DNA of 64,000 bases from Scytonema millei VB511283 (GTDB taxonomy: Bacteria; Cyanobacteriota; Cyanobacteriia; Cyanobacteriales; Chroococcidiopsidaceae): contig NZ_JTJC03000001.1 in the NCBI RefSeq assembly GCF_000817735.3, forward strand, positions 1,375,336 to 1,439,335, in the 5' to 3' direction. Positions 35,023 through 44,781 of this stretch are shown in pieces. How positions within the stretch are numbered: the stretch's first letter is position 1; every line of letters begins with the position of its first letter. The notes under the pieces were generated by a model. It was not told where the DNA came from, did not search any database, and was given only the letters and a program-made list of their open reading frames with translations. Position numbers and translations under genes: made by a program.

Positions 35023-37473
35023 ATGCCTACCATTCAATTTACGTATTGCACGGGATTAAGAAGAGAGATTTTTGCCAACGTTCGCTTAACTGGTGACTGG
35101 GACGGCAACGGACGCTATTCTGAGCAGTGGACGACTATCCCCATGCAACAGGCTATTGGTGAAGATGGTTGTCCCTGCTTTACAACGACAGTTGAGTTAG
35201 ACGATGCGCAAGTTGGTTGGTTATTTCGTTGGGGTGTAATTTTAGATAGTCCAGCAGGTGCAGATTGGTGGGGCATCTCCACTGAGATTAATGACGGCAA
35301 TTCGAGCGATCGCTACCGCAGTTTTACCCTACAACCTGACAGCGGGAAACCGCAACAAGAACGCTATTACCTCACGCACTCGCGTCTTTTGGGAGCGCAA
35401 AAATACTATACCGAGGCTCCCCAACCAGCGATTCAATTTGCCGTCTGGTCGCCTAACGCTCAAAATGTAGAAGTGGTTTTTGGTGGTGCTAGCGGTTATA
35501 TAGGCGATGACGGTTCTGGCATCGACTCCTCACGCGGTACGCTGGCTTTATCCCGACAAAACAATGGCATTTGGCAGACAAATATCGCCAATTCCGCCCT
35601 CGCTAATTTCGCCAATTTTGACCATCTGCCCTATATGTATCGGATTACGAAACAGAATGGCAGAGTGGAATACAAAACAGATTTGTATTCCCGCTGTCAA
35701 ATAGGTCAAGGAAATGTCAATCCCAACGGCGCAGCTTATACTGGCGATTACCGCGATCTCGATGGTTCGGTGAGTTGTTCGGTAGTTGTCGATCCCGATC
35801 GCGTTTTGAGGCAGCCTGGAAATGCGATCGCGCCAGCTTCACAAGATTTTATTACCGAAGCAGAGTTTTGGCAAAACGAATTTAATCCCAATCGTCCCCT
35901 TCCCCGTCGTGTTGAAGATCTCGTTATCTACGAACTGCATATTGGTGCGTTGGGATACGGTACGAATCGACCTGGCAATTTTGCCGATGCCTTGCAACTG
36001 CTACCCTACTTAGTCGATTTGGGTGTCAATGCAGTTGAATTGTTGCCCATGTCTGAATTTCGGGATGAGCAAAATTGGGGTTATGAAACATCCCACTACT
36101 TTGCTTTAGAATACAGCGCGGGTGGTCGCGACCAATTGAAGCATTTCGTCCGCGAGTGCCATCGTAACGGTATTGCCGTAATTATGGATGTGGTATACAA
36201 TCACTACTCTCCAGATGCCGGACGCGCACAATGGGCTTACGATTCTGATCTTCCCGAAGAAAACATTTATTACTGGTACGAGGGCAACTCTAGCAATTAT
36301 TTCTACACTGACGGCAGGCACTTCCCAGAAGGCGGATATGTAGACAACATGTCTACTGGCTTTTCTCCCCGCTTTCATGAGGAGATGGTGCGCAAGATGT
36401 TTATTAGTAGCGCCGCGACTCTGTTAGAAGAGTTTCATGTTGACGGTTTCCGCGTCGATCAAACAACTTCGATGCATTCGTATAACGTACTACACGCTGA
36501 CGGCAGATCGTTAGGTAATGTCAATGTTTTTGGGGCTAAATTCCTGCGAGAATGGTGTCGGACGTTGAAGCTGATCCGCCCAGATGTGATGTTGATGGCG
36601 GAGGATCATTCTGATTGGGATCGGGTGACTCAGCCGACTGAAAATGGTGGTTTGGGGTTTGATGCGGCTTGGTATTCCAGTTTCTACCATAATTTAGTTG
36701 GCGATGCCAGTGCCGGAAGAGAATACGCCAAACTCATTCCTACCGCTGGTTATGGTAATAACGATCCGCTAGCAATGGATTACTTCGCAGGCGCGTTAGC
36801 AGCATCCGGCAGTCATAAGGTTGTCTATCATGAATCCCACGACGAAGCAGGTAACTCCTACTACAACGAAGGTGGCAACCGCATCGAGTCGCGGCGCACG
36901 ATTGTTGCTGCGGTGAACTCTGCACCTTTAATTGGCGAGACGCGGCGCTTTGCTGAGGCACGCTGTCACTTTGCTTGTGGCGTGACAATGCTGAGTGCGG
37001 GTACGCCGATGTTCCTCATGGGTGAAGAAATTGGGGCGCAAAAAGCCTACAGATACCGTGGCTTTATGGATAACCGCGAAGATTTGCTAGGCGAACGGCA
37101 AACTAACGGACAGCGATTGTTTCGATTCTATCAGGATGTTATCCGACTGCGGCTCAACAATTCAGGATTGCGATCGCACAATATTGACATCATCCACGTC
37201 CACAATGCAAACCGAGTTATTGCATTTAGACGCTGGGATAATTCCCAAGAATGTTTAATTGTCGCCAGTCTTAACAATAATCCTTTTGGATCGGGATATG
37301 CGATCGAAAGTTCTCGTCTTGGAAATGGTACGTGGCAGGAAATTTTTAATAGCGATGCCGAACCGTATGGGGGAAATAGTGTCGGCAACTTAGGCGGATC
37401 TATTGGTTCTAGCAATGGGTGGATTAATGTTGTCATTCCAGCGAACGGATTTGTTGTCTTGCAACGAATTTAG
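35023..37473 (+). CDS. GH13 alpha-glucan-active enzyme with N-terminal CBM48-like domain
   Basis: 816 residues from the internal ATG giving MPTIQFTYCTGLRRE; the longer reading overlaps the aldo/keto reductase and has no merit. An N-terminal 130 residues are a beta-rich starch-binding-like domain (VRLTGDWDGNGRYSEQWTTI), then CBM48-like (IQFAVWSPNAQNVEVVF) and a GH13 barrel. Catalytic Asp479 (GFRVDQT), Glu527 (LMAEDHSDW) and Asp607 (YHESHDEAGN) are present. The family could be branching-enzyme-like, isoamylase-like or malto-oligosyltrehalose hydrolase-like; the exact role is open. It is the second glucan gene in the window after glgB. A repeat-type hairpin follows the stop. Confidence 0.85.
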   Translation: MPTIQFTYCTGLRREIFANVRLTGDWDGNGRYSEQWTTIPMQQAIGEDGCPCFTTTVELDDAQVGWLFRWGVILDSPAGADWWGISTEINDGNSSDRYRSFTLQPDSGKPQQERYYLTHSRLLGAQKYYTEAPQPAIQFAVWSPNAQNVEVVFGGASGYIGDDGSGIDSSRGTLALSRQNNGIWQTNIANSALANFANFDHLPYMYRITKQNGRVEYKTDLYSRCQIGQGNVNPNGAAYTGDYRDLDGSVSCSVVVDPDRVLRQPGNAIAPASQDFITEAEFWQNEFNPNRPLPRRVEDLVIYELHIGALGYGTNRPGNFADALQLLPYLVDLGVNAVELLPMSEFRDEQNWGYETSHYFALEYSAGGRDQLKHFVRECHRNGIAVIMDVVYNHYSPDAGRAQWAYDSDLPEENIYYWYEGNSSNYFYTDGRHFPEGGYVDNMSTGFSPRFHEEMVRKMFISSAATLLEEFHVDGFRVDQTTSMHSYNVLHADGRSLGNVNVFGAKFLREWCRTLKLIRPDVMLMAEDHSDWDRVTQPTENGGLGFDAAWYSSFYHNLVGDASAGREYAKLIPTAGYGNNDPLAMDYFAGALAASGSHKVVYHESHDEAGNSYYNEGGNRIESRRTIVAAVNSAPLIGETRRFAEARCHFACGVTMLSAGTPMFLMGEEIGAQKAYRYRGFMDNREDLLGERQTNGQRLFRFYQDVIRLRLNNSGLRSHNIDIIHVHNANRVIAFRRWDNSQECLIVASLNNNPFGSGYAIESSRLGNGTWQEIFNSDAEPYGGNSVGNLGGSIGSSNGWINVVIPANGFVVLQRI

Positions 37474-37483
37474 ATCCCCCCAA

Positions 37484-37503
37484 CCCCCCCTTCAAAAGGG
37501 GGG
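37484..37503 (+). terminator. C/G-run hairpin after the GH13 gene
   Basis: CCCCCCC and GGGGGG separated by TTCAAAA form a 6-bp stem, 10 nt after the stop codon. This is a frequent cyanobacterial CCCCTT..AAGGGG repeat; it may end transcription, but no clear T-run follows. Confidence 0.5.
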
Positions 37504-37599
37504 CAATGGAATTTTTGGTTAGGATATTATAATTTATTCGCATTAATTCACGTTTGGAAATTTTTGATTTTTGACTTTTAATTTTTGACTTACTCAATC

Positions 37600-38109
37600 A
37601 TGCCAAAATACACAGTCGAAGATGTTTTAGACATCATTAAAACCTTCACTCCAGAAGAAAAAATTGCCCTGCAATCTCAGCTAGCCACAGCTTTAAATTC
37701 TCCAGCAGGTGTAACACCTTCAAGTAGAAACCAGCAATCTCAATCTTTTGGTAACGTCACCCTTGGCAGCGGCAACACTTTTGATGCTAATCAGATTTCT
37801 GCTGAAGGCTCTGTAAATTTAGCTCGTAGTACAAACACAGGTGAATTTGCTAAAAAAGAAATTCAAGAAGCTTTAGACTTATTGCAAACGCTTAAACAAG
37901 GAATTGCTCAAACTGAGAAGCTGAATGTATTGGAAAAGAAAAATGCTGAGGCAACGATTTCAGTTGTAGAAGAAGAAATTACTAAGCCCAAACCAGATAA
38001 AAATTTACTGACTCAAGCAGGAAGCGCTTTAGAAAGTTGTTGTAAAAAAGTAGCAGAATTTGCCGATCCTGCCTTGGCTATTGCTAATATCATTGCCATG
38101 ATTGTTTAA
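37600..38109 (+). CDS. Small partner protein of the STAND-WD40 protein, with shared 19-residue motif
   Basis: 169 residues from the ATG giving MPKYTVEDVL; an upstream start adds five residues. Three parts are visible: an N-terminal helical region (about 1-33, VEDVLDIIKTFTPEEKIALQ), a motif at residues 48-66 (QSFGNVTLGSGNTFDANQI), and a helical C-terminal half (KEIQEALDLLQTLKQGIAQT, then ISVVEEEITKP, ending in the hydrophobic PALAIANIIAMIV). The motif recurs with 12 of 19 identical residues at the N-terminus of the next gene's product. The hydrophobic end could insert in a membrane. No known domain recognised; a candidate effector or adaptor triggered by the STAND protein, which is inference from context. 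Confidence 0.72.
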   Translation: MPKYTVEDVLDIIKTFTPEEKIALQSQLATALNSPAGVTPSSRNQQSQSFGNVTLGSGNTFDANQISAEGSVNLARSTNTGEFAKKEIQEALDLLQTLKQGIAQTEKLNVLEKKNAEATISVVEEEITKPKPDKNLLTQAGSALESCCKKVAEFADPALAIANIIAMIV

Positions 38110-38198
38110 CAGTTATCAGTGACTTGTGACTTGTGACTGGTGATTAGAAAAGAATCCAGCCACTAGCCACTAACCACCAGCCGCTCACATGAAAAAAA

Positions 38199-41100
38199 AT
38201 GCTAAACAGTCAACAACAAGTACAAAGCTTCGGTGATATTGCATTAGGAGATGGGAATGTTTTTACGATTAACCAGATTCTCCAAGTCACTGCTTCTGCA
38301 ATTCAAACTCGTCCGCTCAATCCAACTTCGCCTTATCGAGGACTGAAAAAGTTTGAATGTAATAATAAAGATCTTTTCTTCGGTCGCGATCGCTTGATTG
38401 CCAATTTAATTGAAATTGTTAGTCAAAGTAATTTTATCCTACTTTTGGGTGCGTCTGGGAGTGGCAAGTCATCTTTAGTTCGAGCTGGAATTATCCCTCA
38501 ACTTGCTGAAAGACTAGGTGCTAAATTTCGCGACTTTACATTTACCCCTGACAGAAACCCCTTTGAATCTTTCCGAATTAGTTTGATTGGTAAAGGCTAT
38601 AAGCAATCCGAAGTAGAATCTACTTTTGAAAACTTTAAAACTCCTCTAAATCAAGGCATTCATTCACTGAAAGAAAAAAGTTCTCAATGGCTCATATTTA
38701 TCGATCAGTTTGAAGAGGCTTTTACCTTATGCCAAGATTTAGAACAACGCAAAAAATTTATTGACAATATAGTTGCTATTGCTAAGTCGAATCGGCAGTC
38801 TGTTAAAATTATCTTGGCAATGCGGGCAGATTTTTTAGATCGTTTTAGCCCCTATCCAAACTTAGGTAAAATCGCTCAGCAGAATATTCATCTCGTCACC
38901 GATATGCACCCAGACGAGTTAAGACAGGCGATCGAACAACCTGCTGCCCATCATGGTGTTATTTTTGAAGCTGGATTAGTAGAAGAAATTATTCGAGATA
39001 TTCAAGGACAAGCTGGCTCTTTACCTTTATTACAATATACTTTAGATTTACTTTGGCAGCATGAAGATATTTCAGACCGCACTTTAAATATTAAAACTTA
39101 TCGAAAATTAGGTGGCGTGCGTGGTGCATTGCAAACTCATGTCGATCGCATTTATCAGCATTTACAACCACAAGAGCAACTGGCAGCAAAACAAATTTTT
39201 CTGAGATTAATCGATCTAACTGCGACAGAACAAGAATTCAATATAGTAGGAAAAGCTGTCAGTCGTCGCGCCCAGTTGACTGAATTTGATAATCAATTAG
39301 TTCAAAACATTTTAAATCGATTGATTGATAGCAACTTATTAGTTACCAATCGTCAAGAACAATCGACTGTAGAAATCGCCCACGAAATTTTAATTAACTC
39401 TTGGTCAACTCTGAAAGAATGGATCGAAGATAGTAAAGAAGCGATCGCCATTCGCAATCGATTGTCAGAAGATGCCCAACGCTGGCAAGATGCAGGTACG
39501 CCGTCAGATGAACTCTGGAGTGGTTCCAAGTTGCAACGGGTAGAAGAACTACGACAAAAGCAAGAATTCGATCGCTTGGGTGGCTTAACTGGGTTAGAAA
39601 ATCAATTTATCGATGCCAGTATAGCAGAACGCGATCGCCGTCTTTGGGAAGCAGAAACACGCAGAAAGCGACAACTCATAGCAGTTTCCGGCGCATCCAT
39701 TATTTTTGCCGGACTCGCACTTTTGGCAGGGGTGCAATGGCATCAAGCCGAACGACAGAGGACAATTTTATGGTTGCGCGAACGGGCAAATCAAGCTACC
39801 AACTTACTCAACTTTAACCCAGTAGCAGGAGTAACGAGTGCGATCGCCCTCACTGGTGAGAGTATAGACCGATTTGGCGATCGATTTGCGCAGATATTAC
39901 CGCAAGTACGTTCTAGTTTACGGGATGCGATCGCCGTCCCGACAGAACGCAATGCCCTCAGAGGACATCAGGGTGCTGTTTGGGTAGCTGCTTTTAGCCC
40001 CGATGGTCAAATTATTGCTAGTGGTAGCATCGATAAAACTATACGACTGTGGGATAAATCTGGAAAGCCAATCGGTCAACCTTTTCAAGGACATCAGCGC
40101 GGCGTTTTCTCCATTGCTTTTAGCCCTGACGGACAGTATATAGTCAGTGGTAGCGCCGATGGTACAGTACGATTGTGGGATAAATCCGGTCAGGAGATCG
40201 GTCAACCGTTCCAAGGTCATGTTAATCATGTCAAATCAGTTGCCTTCAGTCCCGATGGAAAATATATAGTTAGCGGCGGCGATGATGGCACAGTCAGATT
40301 ATGGGATTTACAAGGCAAGCCTGTAGGTAAGCCAATTCAAGCACATCAAGGCGAAGTTTGGTCAGTTACCTTCAGTCCTAATGGAGAATATATTGCTAGC
40401 GGTGGTAATGACAACACGATTAGGCTGTGGGACAAACAAGGAAATCTGCGCAGCCAGCCTTTTCGGGGTCATCAAGACCAGGTTTTTGCAGTTGCCTTCA
40501 GTCCAGACGGAAAAGCGATCGCGAGTGGTAGTGCCGATAATACGATGCGCTTGTGGGATCTCAGGGGCAATGCGATCGGTCAACCCTTCACCGGACACGA
40601 AGATTTTGTCCGTGCAGTCACTTTTAGCCCCGATGGAAAGTATATTTTGAGTGGCAGCGACGATAAAACAATTCGGTTGTGGGATTTAAAAGGACATCAA
40701 ATCGGTCAACCACTTATCGGACACGAATATTATCTTTACTCAGTTGGCTTTAGCCCCGATGGAGAAACAATTGTTAGTAGTAGCGAAGATAGTACGGTGC
40801 GTTTGTGGAATCGAGCCGATTTTGAAAGCGATCGCACTCTGACGGGACACCAGGATAAAATTTTAGCTGTAGCCATTAGTCCCGATGAGCAGTACGTTGC
40901 AAGTAGCAGTGCTGACAAGACAATTCAGTTGTGGGATAAATCTGGAAAGCCTCTAACTCAATTACAAGGTCATCAAGGTGCTGTCACCTCAATTGCTATT
41001 AGTCCTGACGGACAGTATATTGCCAGTGGTAGCAACGATCGCACGGTACGATTGTGGGATAAACAGGGTCATGCGATCGCGCGTCCCTTCCAAGGACATG

Positions 41101-41813
41101 CAGGTGATGTATTCTCGGTTGCTATTAGCCCTGATGGGCGATCGATCGTTAGTGGTAGTGCAGACGACACAATTCGATTGTGGGATAAACAGGGTAACGC
41201 GATCGCGCCTCCCTTTCAAGGACATGAAGGTGGTGTATTCTCGGTTGCCGTCAGTCCTGATGGACAATCGATTGTGAGTGGTGGTAACGACAAAACAATT
41301 CGCGTTTGGGATCTCAAGGGCAATCCTATCGGTCAACCCTGGCGCGGTCATCCAGATGAAGTTCACTCAGTAGCTTTTAGTCCTGATGGAAAATATGTCG
41401 TTAGCGGTAGCCGCGATCGCACGGTACGATTGTGGGATCGTCAAGGCAACGCGATCGGTCAGCCTTTTTTAGGGCATGGTAGTATCGTCACATCCGTTGC
41501 TTTTAGCCCAGATGGAGAATATATCATTAGTGGTAGTCGCGATCGCACGGTAAGACTGTGGGATTTGCAAGGCAATGCGATCGGTCAACCGATGCAAAAG
41601 CATGAAGCTTCTGTCACCTCAATTGCAATTAGCCCCGACGGGCAACATATTGTCAGCGGCAGTTGGGATAAAACAGTACAATTATGGCACGGTGGTAGTT
41701 TCTTAACTTGGTTGAAAACAGCTTGCAACAAACTACAAGCGCATTCCATTCTCACCACATCTGCTACAGAAACAGCAAAGACAGCCAGCAAAACCTGTCA
41801 AATTAAGTCGTAA
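38199..41813 (+). CDS. STAND NTPase with membrane segment and 14 WD40 repeats
   Basis: 1204 residues. Residues 9-27 (QSFGDIALGDGNVFTINQI) are the motif shared with the preceding gene. Residues of about 44-440 form a STAND-type NTPase of the nSTAND1 kind: SPYRGLKKF, Walker A GASGSGKS at 84-91, Walker B LIFIDQFEE at 165-173, and the helical end TDMHPDELRQAIEQPAAHHG. A hydrophobic stretch (ISASGASII-like: VSGASIIFAGLALLAGV) at about 490-513 may span the membrane. Residues from about 586 hold 14 WD40 repeats (each ending near xRLWD), enough for two seven-bladed propellers. This build is the bacterial counterpart of NLR immune receptors: the propeller senses, the NTPase oligomerises. It ends in repeat DNA. 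Confidence 0.93.
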   Translation: MLNSQQQVQSFGDIALGDGNVFTINQILQVTASAIQTRPLNPTSPYRGLKKFECNNKDLFFGRDRLIANLIEIVSQSNFILLLGASGSGKSSLVRAGIIPQLAERLGAKFRDFTFTPDRNPFESFRISLIGKGYKQSEVESTFENFKTPLNQGIHSLKEKSSQWLIFIDQFEEAFTLCQDLEQRKKFIDNIVAIAKSNRQSVKIILAMRADFLDRFSPYPNLGKIAQQNIHLVTDMHPDELRQAIEQPAAHHGVIFEAGLVEEIIRDIQGQAGSLPLLQYTLDLLWQHEDISDRTLNIKTYRKLGGVRGALQTHVDRIYQHLQPQEQLAAKQIFLRLIDLTATEQEFNIVGKAVSRRAQLTEFDNQLVQNILNRLIDSNLLVTNRQEQSTVEIAHEILINSWSTLKEWIEDSKEAIAIRNRLSEDAQRWQDAGTPSDELWSGSKLQRVEELRQKQEFDRLGGLTGLENQFIDASIAERDRRLWEAETRRKRQLIAVSGASIIFAGLALLAGVQWHQAERQRTILWLRERANQATNLLNFNPVAGVTSAIALTGESIDRFGDRFAQILPQVRSSLRDAIAVPTERNALRGHQGAVWVAAFSPDGQIIASGSIDKTIRLWDKSGKPIGQPFQGHQRGVFSIAFSPDGQYIVSGSADGTVRLWDKSGQEIGQPFQGHVNHVKSVAFSPDGKYIVSGGDDGTVRLWDLQGKPVGKPIQAHQGEVWSVTFSPNGEYIASGGNDNTIRLWDKQGNLRSQPFRGHQDQVFAVAFSPDGKAIASGSADNTMRLWDLRGNAIGQPFTGHEDFVRAVTFSPDGKYILSGSDDKTIRLWDLKGHQIGQPLIGHEYYLYSVGFSPDGETIVSSSEDSTVRLWNRADFESDRTLTGHQDKILAVAISPDEQYVASSSADKTIQLWDKSGKPLTQLQGHQGAVTSIAISPDGQYIASGSNDRTVRLWDKQGHAIARPFQGHAGDVFSVAISPDGRSIVSGSADDTIRLWDKQGNAIAPPFQGHEGGVFSVAVSPDGQSIVSGGNDKTIRVWDLKGNPIGQPWRGHPDEVHSVAFSPDGKYVVSGSRDRTVRLWDRQGNAIGQPFLGHGSIVTSVAFSPDGEYIISGSRDRTVRLWDLQGNAIGQPMQKHEASVTSIAISPDGQHIVSGSWDKTVQLWHGGSFLTWLKTACNKLQAHSILTTSATETAKTASKTCQIKS

Positions 41814-42343
41814 TTCGTAATTTGTAAGTCGTAAGTGGAAGAGTTATCTTCTGCTACTAAGATTTTGTTTGATAGAGCTAATCTTGTTTTTAGCGATACA
41901 GCCTTTTTCAATCGGAGGAAACACAAGCTTTGTAGGGGCGCGCAGCTGTGCGTCCCTACGAATATATCGCATCATTACGAGAATCTCTATATACTTACTT
42001 TGATAAAATAAATTGAGTATAATTCGTGTTGCTTAGTATTTACGGCTAAGCTTTTCAGTTAGATTTTTTAATATTAACGATTTCACTGTACGAACTGCTG
42101 ACTTTGCTACCAATTGTACTATTTTGCAATTCCTGAACTTTTCTGTCTTAACAAAATATAGCTTCTAGCAGAATATGGAGACTAGATTGCTTCCTAAAGT
42201 AGTACTTCAACTTACTATTACCTACTAGTAAACTATTCAAGGACTATTTTAAGCTTTTTTTAATTTAGCTTTAAGAGCTACTAGAGGTAGTTATGAAGCT
42301 GCAATCTGACAACAGATACATGCTAAAGCTACTATAAAAAGTT
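41814..42343. other. Non-coding gap between the STAND and glycan regions
   Basis: 530 bp, AT-rich, with a STRR-like AATTCGTAATTTGTAAGTCG stretch at its left end and the 28-bp hairpin repeat at 41932-41959. No ORF with protein character. Marks the boundary to a lower-GC region. Confidence 0.5.
41932..41959. repeat. 28-bp palindromic hairpin repeat
   Basis: GTAGGGGCGCGCAGCTGTGC then GTCCCTAC; a slightly diverged sister of the copies at 9426 and 20556. Confidence 0.75.
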
Positions 42344-43408
42344 ATGACAATTATTCTAGTCACGGGTTCGGCAGGATTAATTGGTTCTGAATCAGTGAGA
42401 TTTTTCTGCGATCGGGGTTATACCGTTGTAGGAATTGATAATAATATGCGGCAAGCGTTCTTTGGGGAAAATGCTTCTACTAAATGGAATCGCGATCTCC
42501 TGTTAGAAAAATATGCAGAACGCTACATTCATCATAATATTGACATTCGCGATCGCGAGGCAGTTACTCAACTATTTCAACACTATGGCACAGACATTAG
42601 CTTAATTATTCATACAGCAGCTCAGCCTTCACATGACTGGGCAGCTCGCGACCCCTACACTGATTTTACAGTCAATGCTAACGGTACTTTGGTCTTACTA
42701 GAAAATACCCGCCAAATTTGTCCAAATGCGGTTTTCATTTTTTGTTCTACTAATAAAGTTTATGGAGATACACCCAATTTATTACCACTAGTCGAGCAAG
42801 AGTGGCGCTGGGAAATTGAGGCAGCACATCCATATAATGTCGGCATTGATGAAACCATGAGTATCGACCAATGTAAGCATTCCTTATTTGGAGCTTCCAA
42901 GGTTGCAGCAGATGTATTAGTCCAAGAATACGGACGTTACTTTGGCATGAAAACTGCTAGCTTTCGGGGCGGATGTTTAACAGGTCCTAGTCACTCAGGT
43001 ACTGAGTTACATGGGTTTCTATCTTATTTAATGAAATGCACGATGTTGGGAAAACCTTATCGGGTTTATGGCTACAAGGGCAAGCAAGTTCGAGACAATA
43101 TTCATAGCTACGATCTGGTCAATGCTTTCTATCATTTTTACCAAGCTCCTCGTGTTGCTGAAGTTTACAACATTGGGGGAAGTCGGTTCAGCAATTGCTC
43201 GATATTAGAAGCGATTCAAGAATGTGAAGCGATCGCTGAGAAAAAACTGAATTGGACTTATGAAGAGATTAATAGAATTGGAGATCATGTCTGGTGGATT
43301 AGTGATGTTCAGAAGTTTCAACAGCATTATCCAGACTGGAACTTGACTTATGGTATTAAAAACATTGTCAAAGAAATTTACATTCAAAATACTAGCCGTT
43401 GGAATTAA
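42344..43408 (+). CDS. NAD-dependent sugar epimerase/dehydratase, SDR family (CDP-paratose epimerase-like)
   Basis: 354 residues. Extended SDR: the Rossmann motif [18 protein letters not shown]-like strand ([14 protein letters not shown]), and [13 protein letters not shown] in the substrate domain. The usual Tyr-xxx-Lys is here Phe182-xxx-Lys186 (HSLFGASK), so the normal catalytic Tyr is missing. I recall this Phe in a group of bacterial proteins annotated as CDP-paratose 2-epimerase-like, so it is probably a family trait rather than a mutation. First gene of a surface-glycan run; a GT gene follows 54 bp later. Sugar not predictable. Confidence 0.85.
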   Translation: MTIILVTGSAGLIGSESVRFFCDRGYTVVGIDNNMRQAFFGENASTKWNRDLLLEKYAERYIHHNIDIRDREAVTQLFQHYGTDISLIIHTAAQPSHDWAARDPYTDFTVNANGTLVLLENTRQICPNAVFIFCSTNKVYGDTPNLLPLVEQEWRWEIEAAHPYNVGIDETMSIDQCKHSLFGASKVAADVLVQEYGRYFGMKTASFRGGCLTGPSHSGTELHGFLSYLMKCTMLGKPYRVYGYKGKQVRDNIHSYDLVNAFYHFYQAPRVAEVYNIGGSRFSNCSILEAIQECEAIAEKKLNWTYEEINRIGDHVWWISDVQKFQQHYPDWNLTYGIKNIVKEIYIQNTSRWN

Positions 43409-43471
43409 AAAATAGCCAGCTTAAGTAGGGCGAATTCCTCTCTTAGCTTCATTTATATTGGAGTGGTAGTG

Positions 43472-44743
43472 ATGCAAAAAATATTTCAACAACGAACAGT
43501 TAAATTTTTCATTGGTGGGGGTATAGCAGCAGCACTGAATATTTGGCTCATTTCTATATTGATCGATCGCTTAGGGTTTCATACACCTGAATTGCGAAAT
43601 CTCGCCAATGCAATATCAATGGAGGTCTCCTTATTATTTAGTTTTTTCATCTACCGTATTTGGGTATGGACTGGTGGTGATTGGAGGCTAGAAAAAGTTT
43701 TGTGGCGACAGTTACCGCTCTATCATGTATCTGCTAGTTCGAGCATAATTGTACGTTTAACTCTTTTCCCTATCCTCGATTGGTTAAGTTTTAGCCCTCA
43801 AACTAATACCCTCATAGGCGTACTATTGGGTGCTATTCTTAACTATATAATTAGCGATCGCTTAGTATTTCAAACTAGAAAAAAGACCGAACTTTATTAT
43901 CCAGAAGGATTAGCACCAGCTTTAGCAAGTCCGTCAAATTCAACTAAACTACCTGTATCCTCTGTAAATATTGAACCTAACCTGGTTCTTTCAATAGTCA
44001 TTCCAGCTTATAACGAAGAGGATTGTATTGCTCAAACAATTCAAGCGATTAGCCAAGTTTTAGAAGAGAAGTACATCCCTTACGACATTTTAGTAGTTAA
44101 CGATAATAGCCGCGATCGCACAGAAGCAGTTTTACAACAGCTTCGCTTACAAAATCCCAAAGTAACCTACATTAATAACTATTATCCGAATGGTTTTGGT
44201 TTTGCGGTTCGCTGCGGTTTGGAAAATTTTCAAGGGGATGCTGTAGCGATTGTAATGGCAGATTGCTCTGACGCTCCAGAAGACATAGTTGCTTACTACT
44301 ATAAGCTGTGTCAAGGCTACGAATGCGTGTTTGGTTCTCGCTTTATTAAAGGTGGAAAAGTCATTGATTATCCAGTTCATAAGTTGCTTGTGAATCGTTT
44401 AGCCAATTTGTTTATTCAAGTCTTATTTGGCTTAAACTTCAACGACACGACTAATGCTTTTAAGGCTTATCGTCGAGAAGTCATTAAGGGAGTTTATCCA
44501 CTTTTATCTCATCACTTCAATCTTACAGTTGAAATTCCACTTAAAGCGATCGCGCGAGGCTACTCTTACGCAGTTATACCAATTTCCTGGCGCAATCGTA
44601 CAACAGGAGTTTCCAAGTTAAAGCTAAAAGAGATGGGGAGCCGTTATTTATTTATTGCCCTCTGTATCTTTCTAGAAAAGAAACTTTCTAGAGGAGATTA
44701 TGTTCGGAAGAACTTACAACCTGCAATTCGTAGATCGGTCTGA
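43472..44743 (+). CDS. GtrA-like membrane domain fused to family 2 glycosyltransferase
   Basis: 423 residues from the ATG 8 nt after GGAG; a GTG start 9 nt earlier overlaps that site. The first about 135 residues are GtrA-like, with four membrane segments (FFIGGGIAAALNIWLISILI, ISMEVSLLFSFFIYRIWVW and two more). After a linker, residues of about 175-400 are a GT2 domain of the dolichol-phosphate-mannose synthase kind (SIVIPAYNEEDCIAQTIQ, LVVNDNSRDRT, MADCSDAPED). GtrA and GT2 proteins usually act together to move a polyprenyl-linked sugar across the membrane; here they are one protein. A basic C-terminal tail follows. Lies in the surface-glycan locus. Confidence 0.88.
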   Translation: MQKIFQQRTVKFFIGGGIAAALNIWLISILIDRLGFHTPELRNLANAISMEVSLLFSFFIYRIWVWTGGDWRLEKVLWRQLPLYHVSASSSIIVRLTLFPILDWLSFSPQTNTLIGVLLGAILNYIISDRLVFQTRKKTELYYPEGLAPALASPSNSTKLPVSSVNIEPNLVLSIVIPAYNEEDCIAQTIQAISQVLEEKYIPYDILVVNDNSRDRTEAVLQQLRLQNPKVTYINNYYPNGFGFAVRCGLENFQGDAVAIVMADCSDAPEDIVAYYYKLCQGYECVFGSRFIKGGKVIDYPVHKLLVNRLANLFIQVLFGLNFNDTTNAFKAYRREVIKGVYPLLSHHFNLTVEIPLKAIARGYSYAVIPISWRNRTTGVSKLKLKEMGSRYLFIALCIFLEKKLSRGDYVRKNLQPAIRRSV

Positions 44744-44781
44744 AAAGGAATACTTTTTAATTCGAGGAAACTGATAAAGTT

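Noticed and set aside
39918-41366. Minus-strand ORFs within the WD40 region
   Set aside because: Antisense shadows of the repeated propeller codons.
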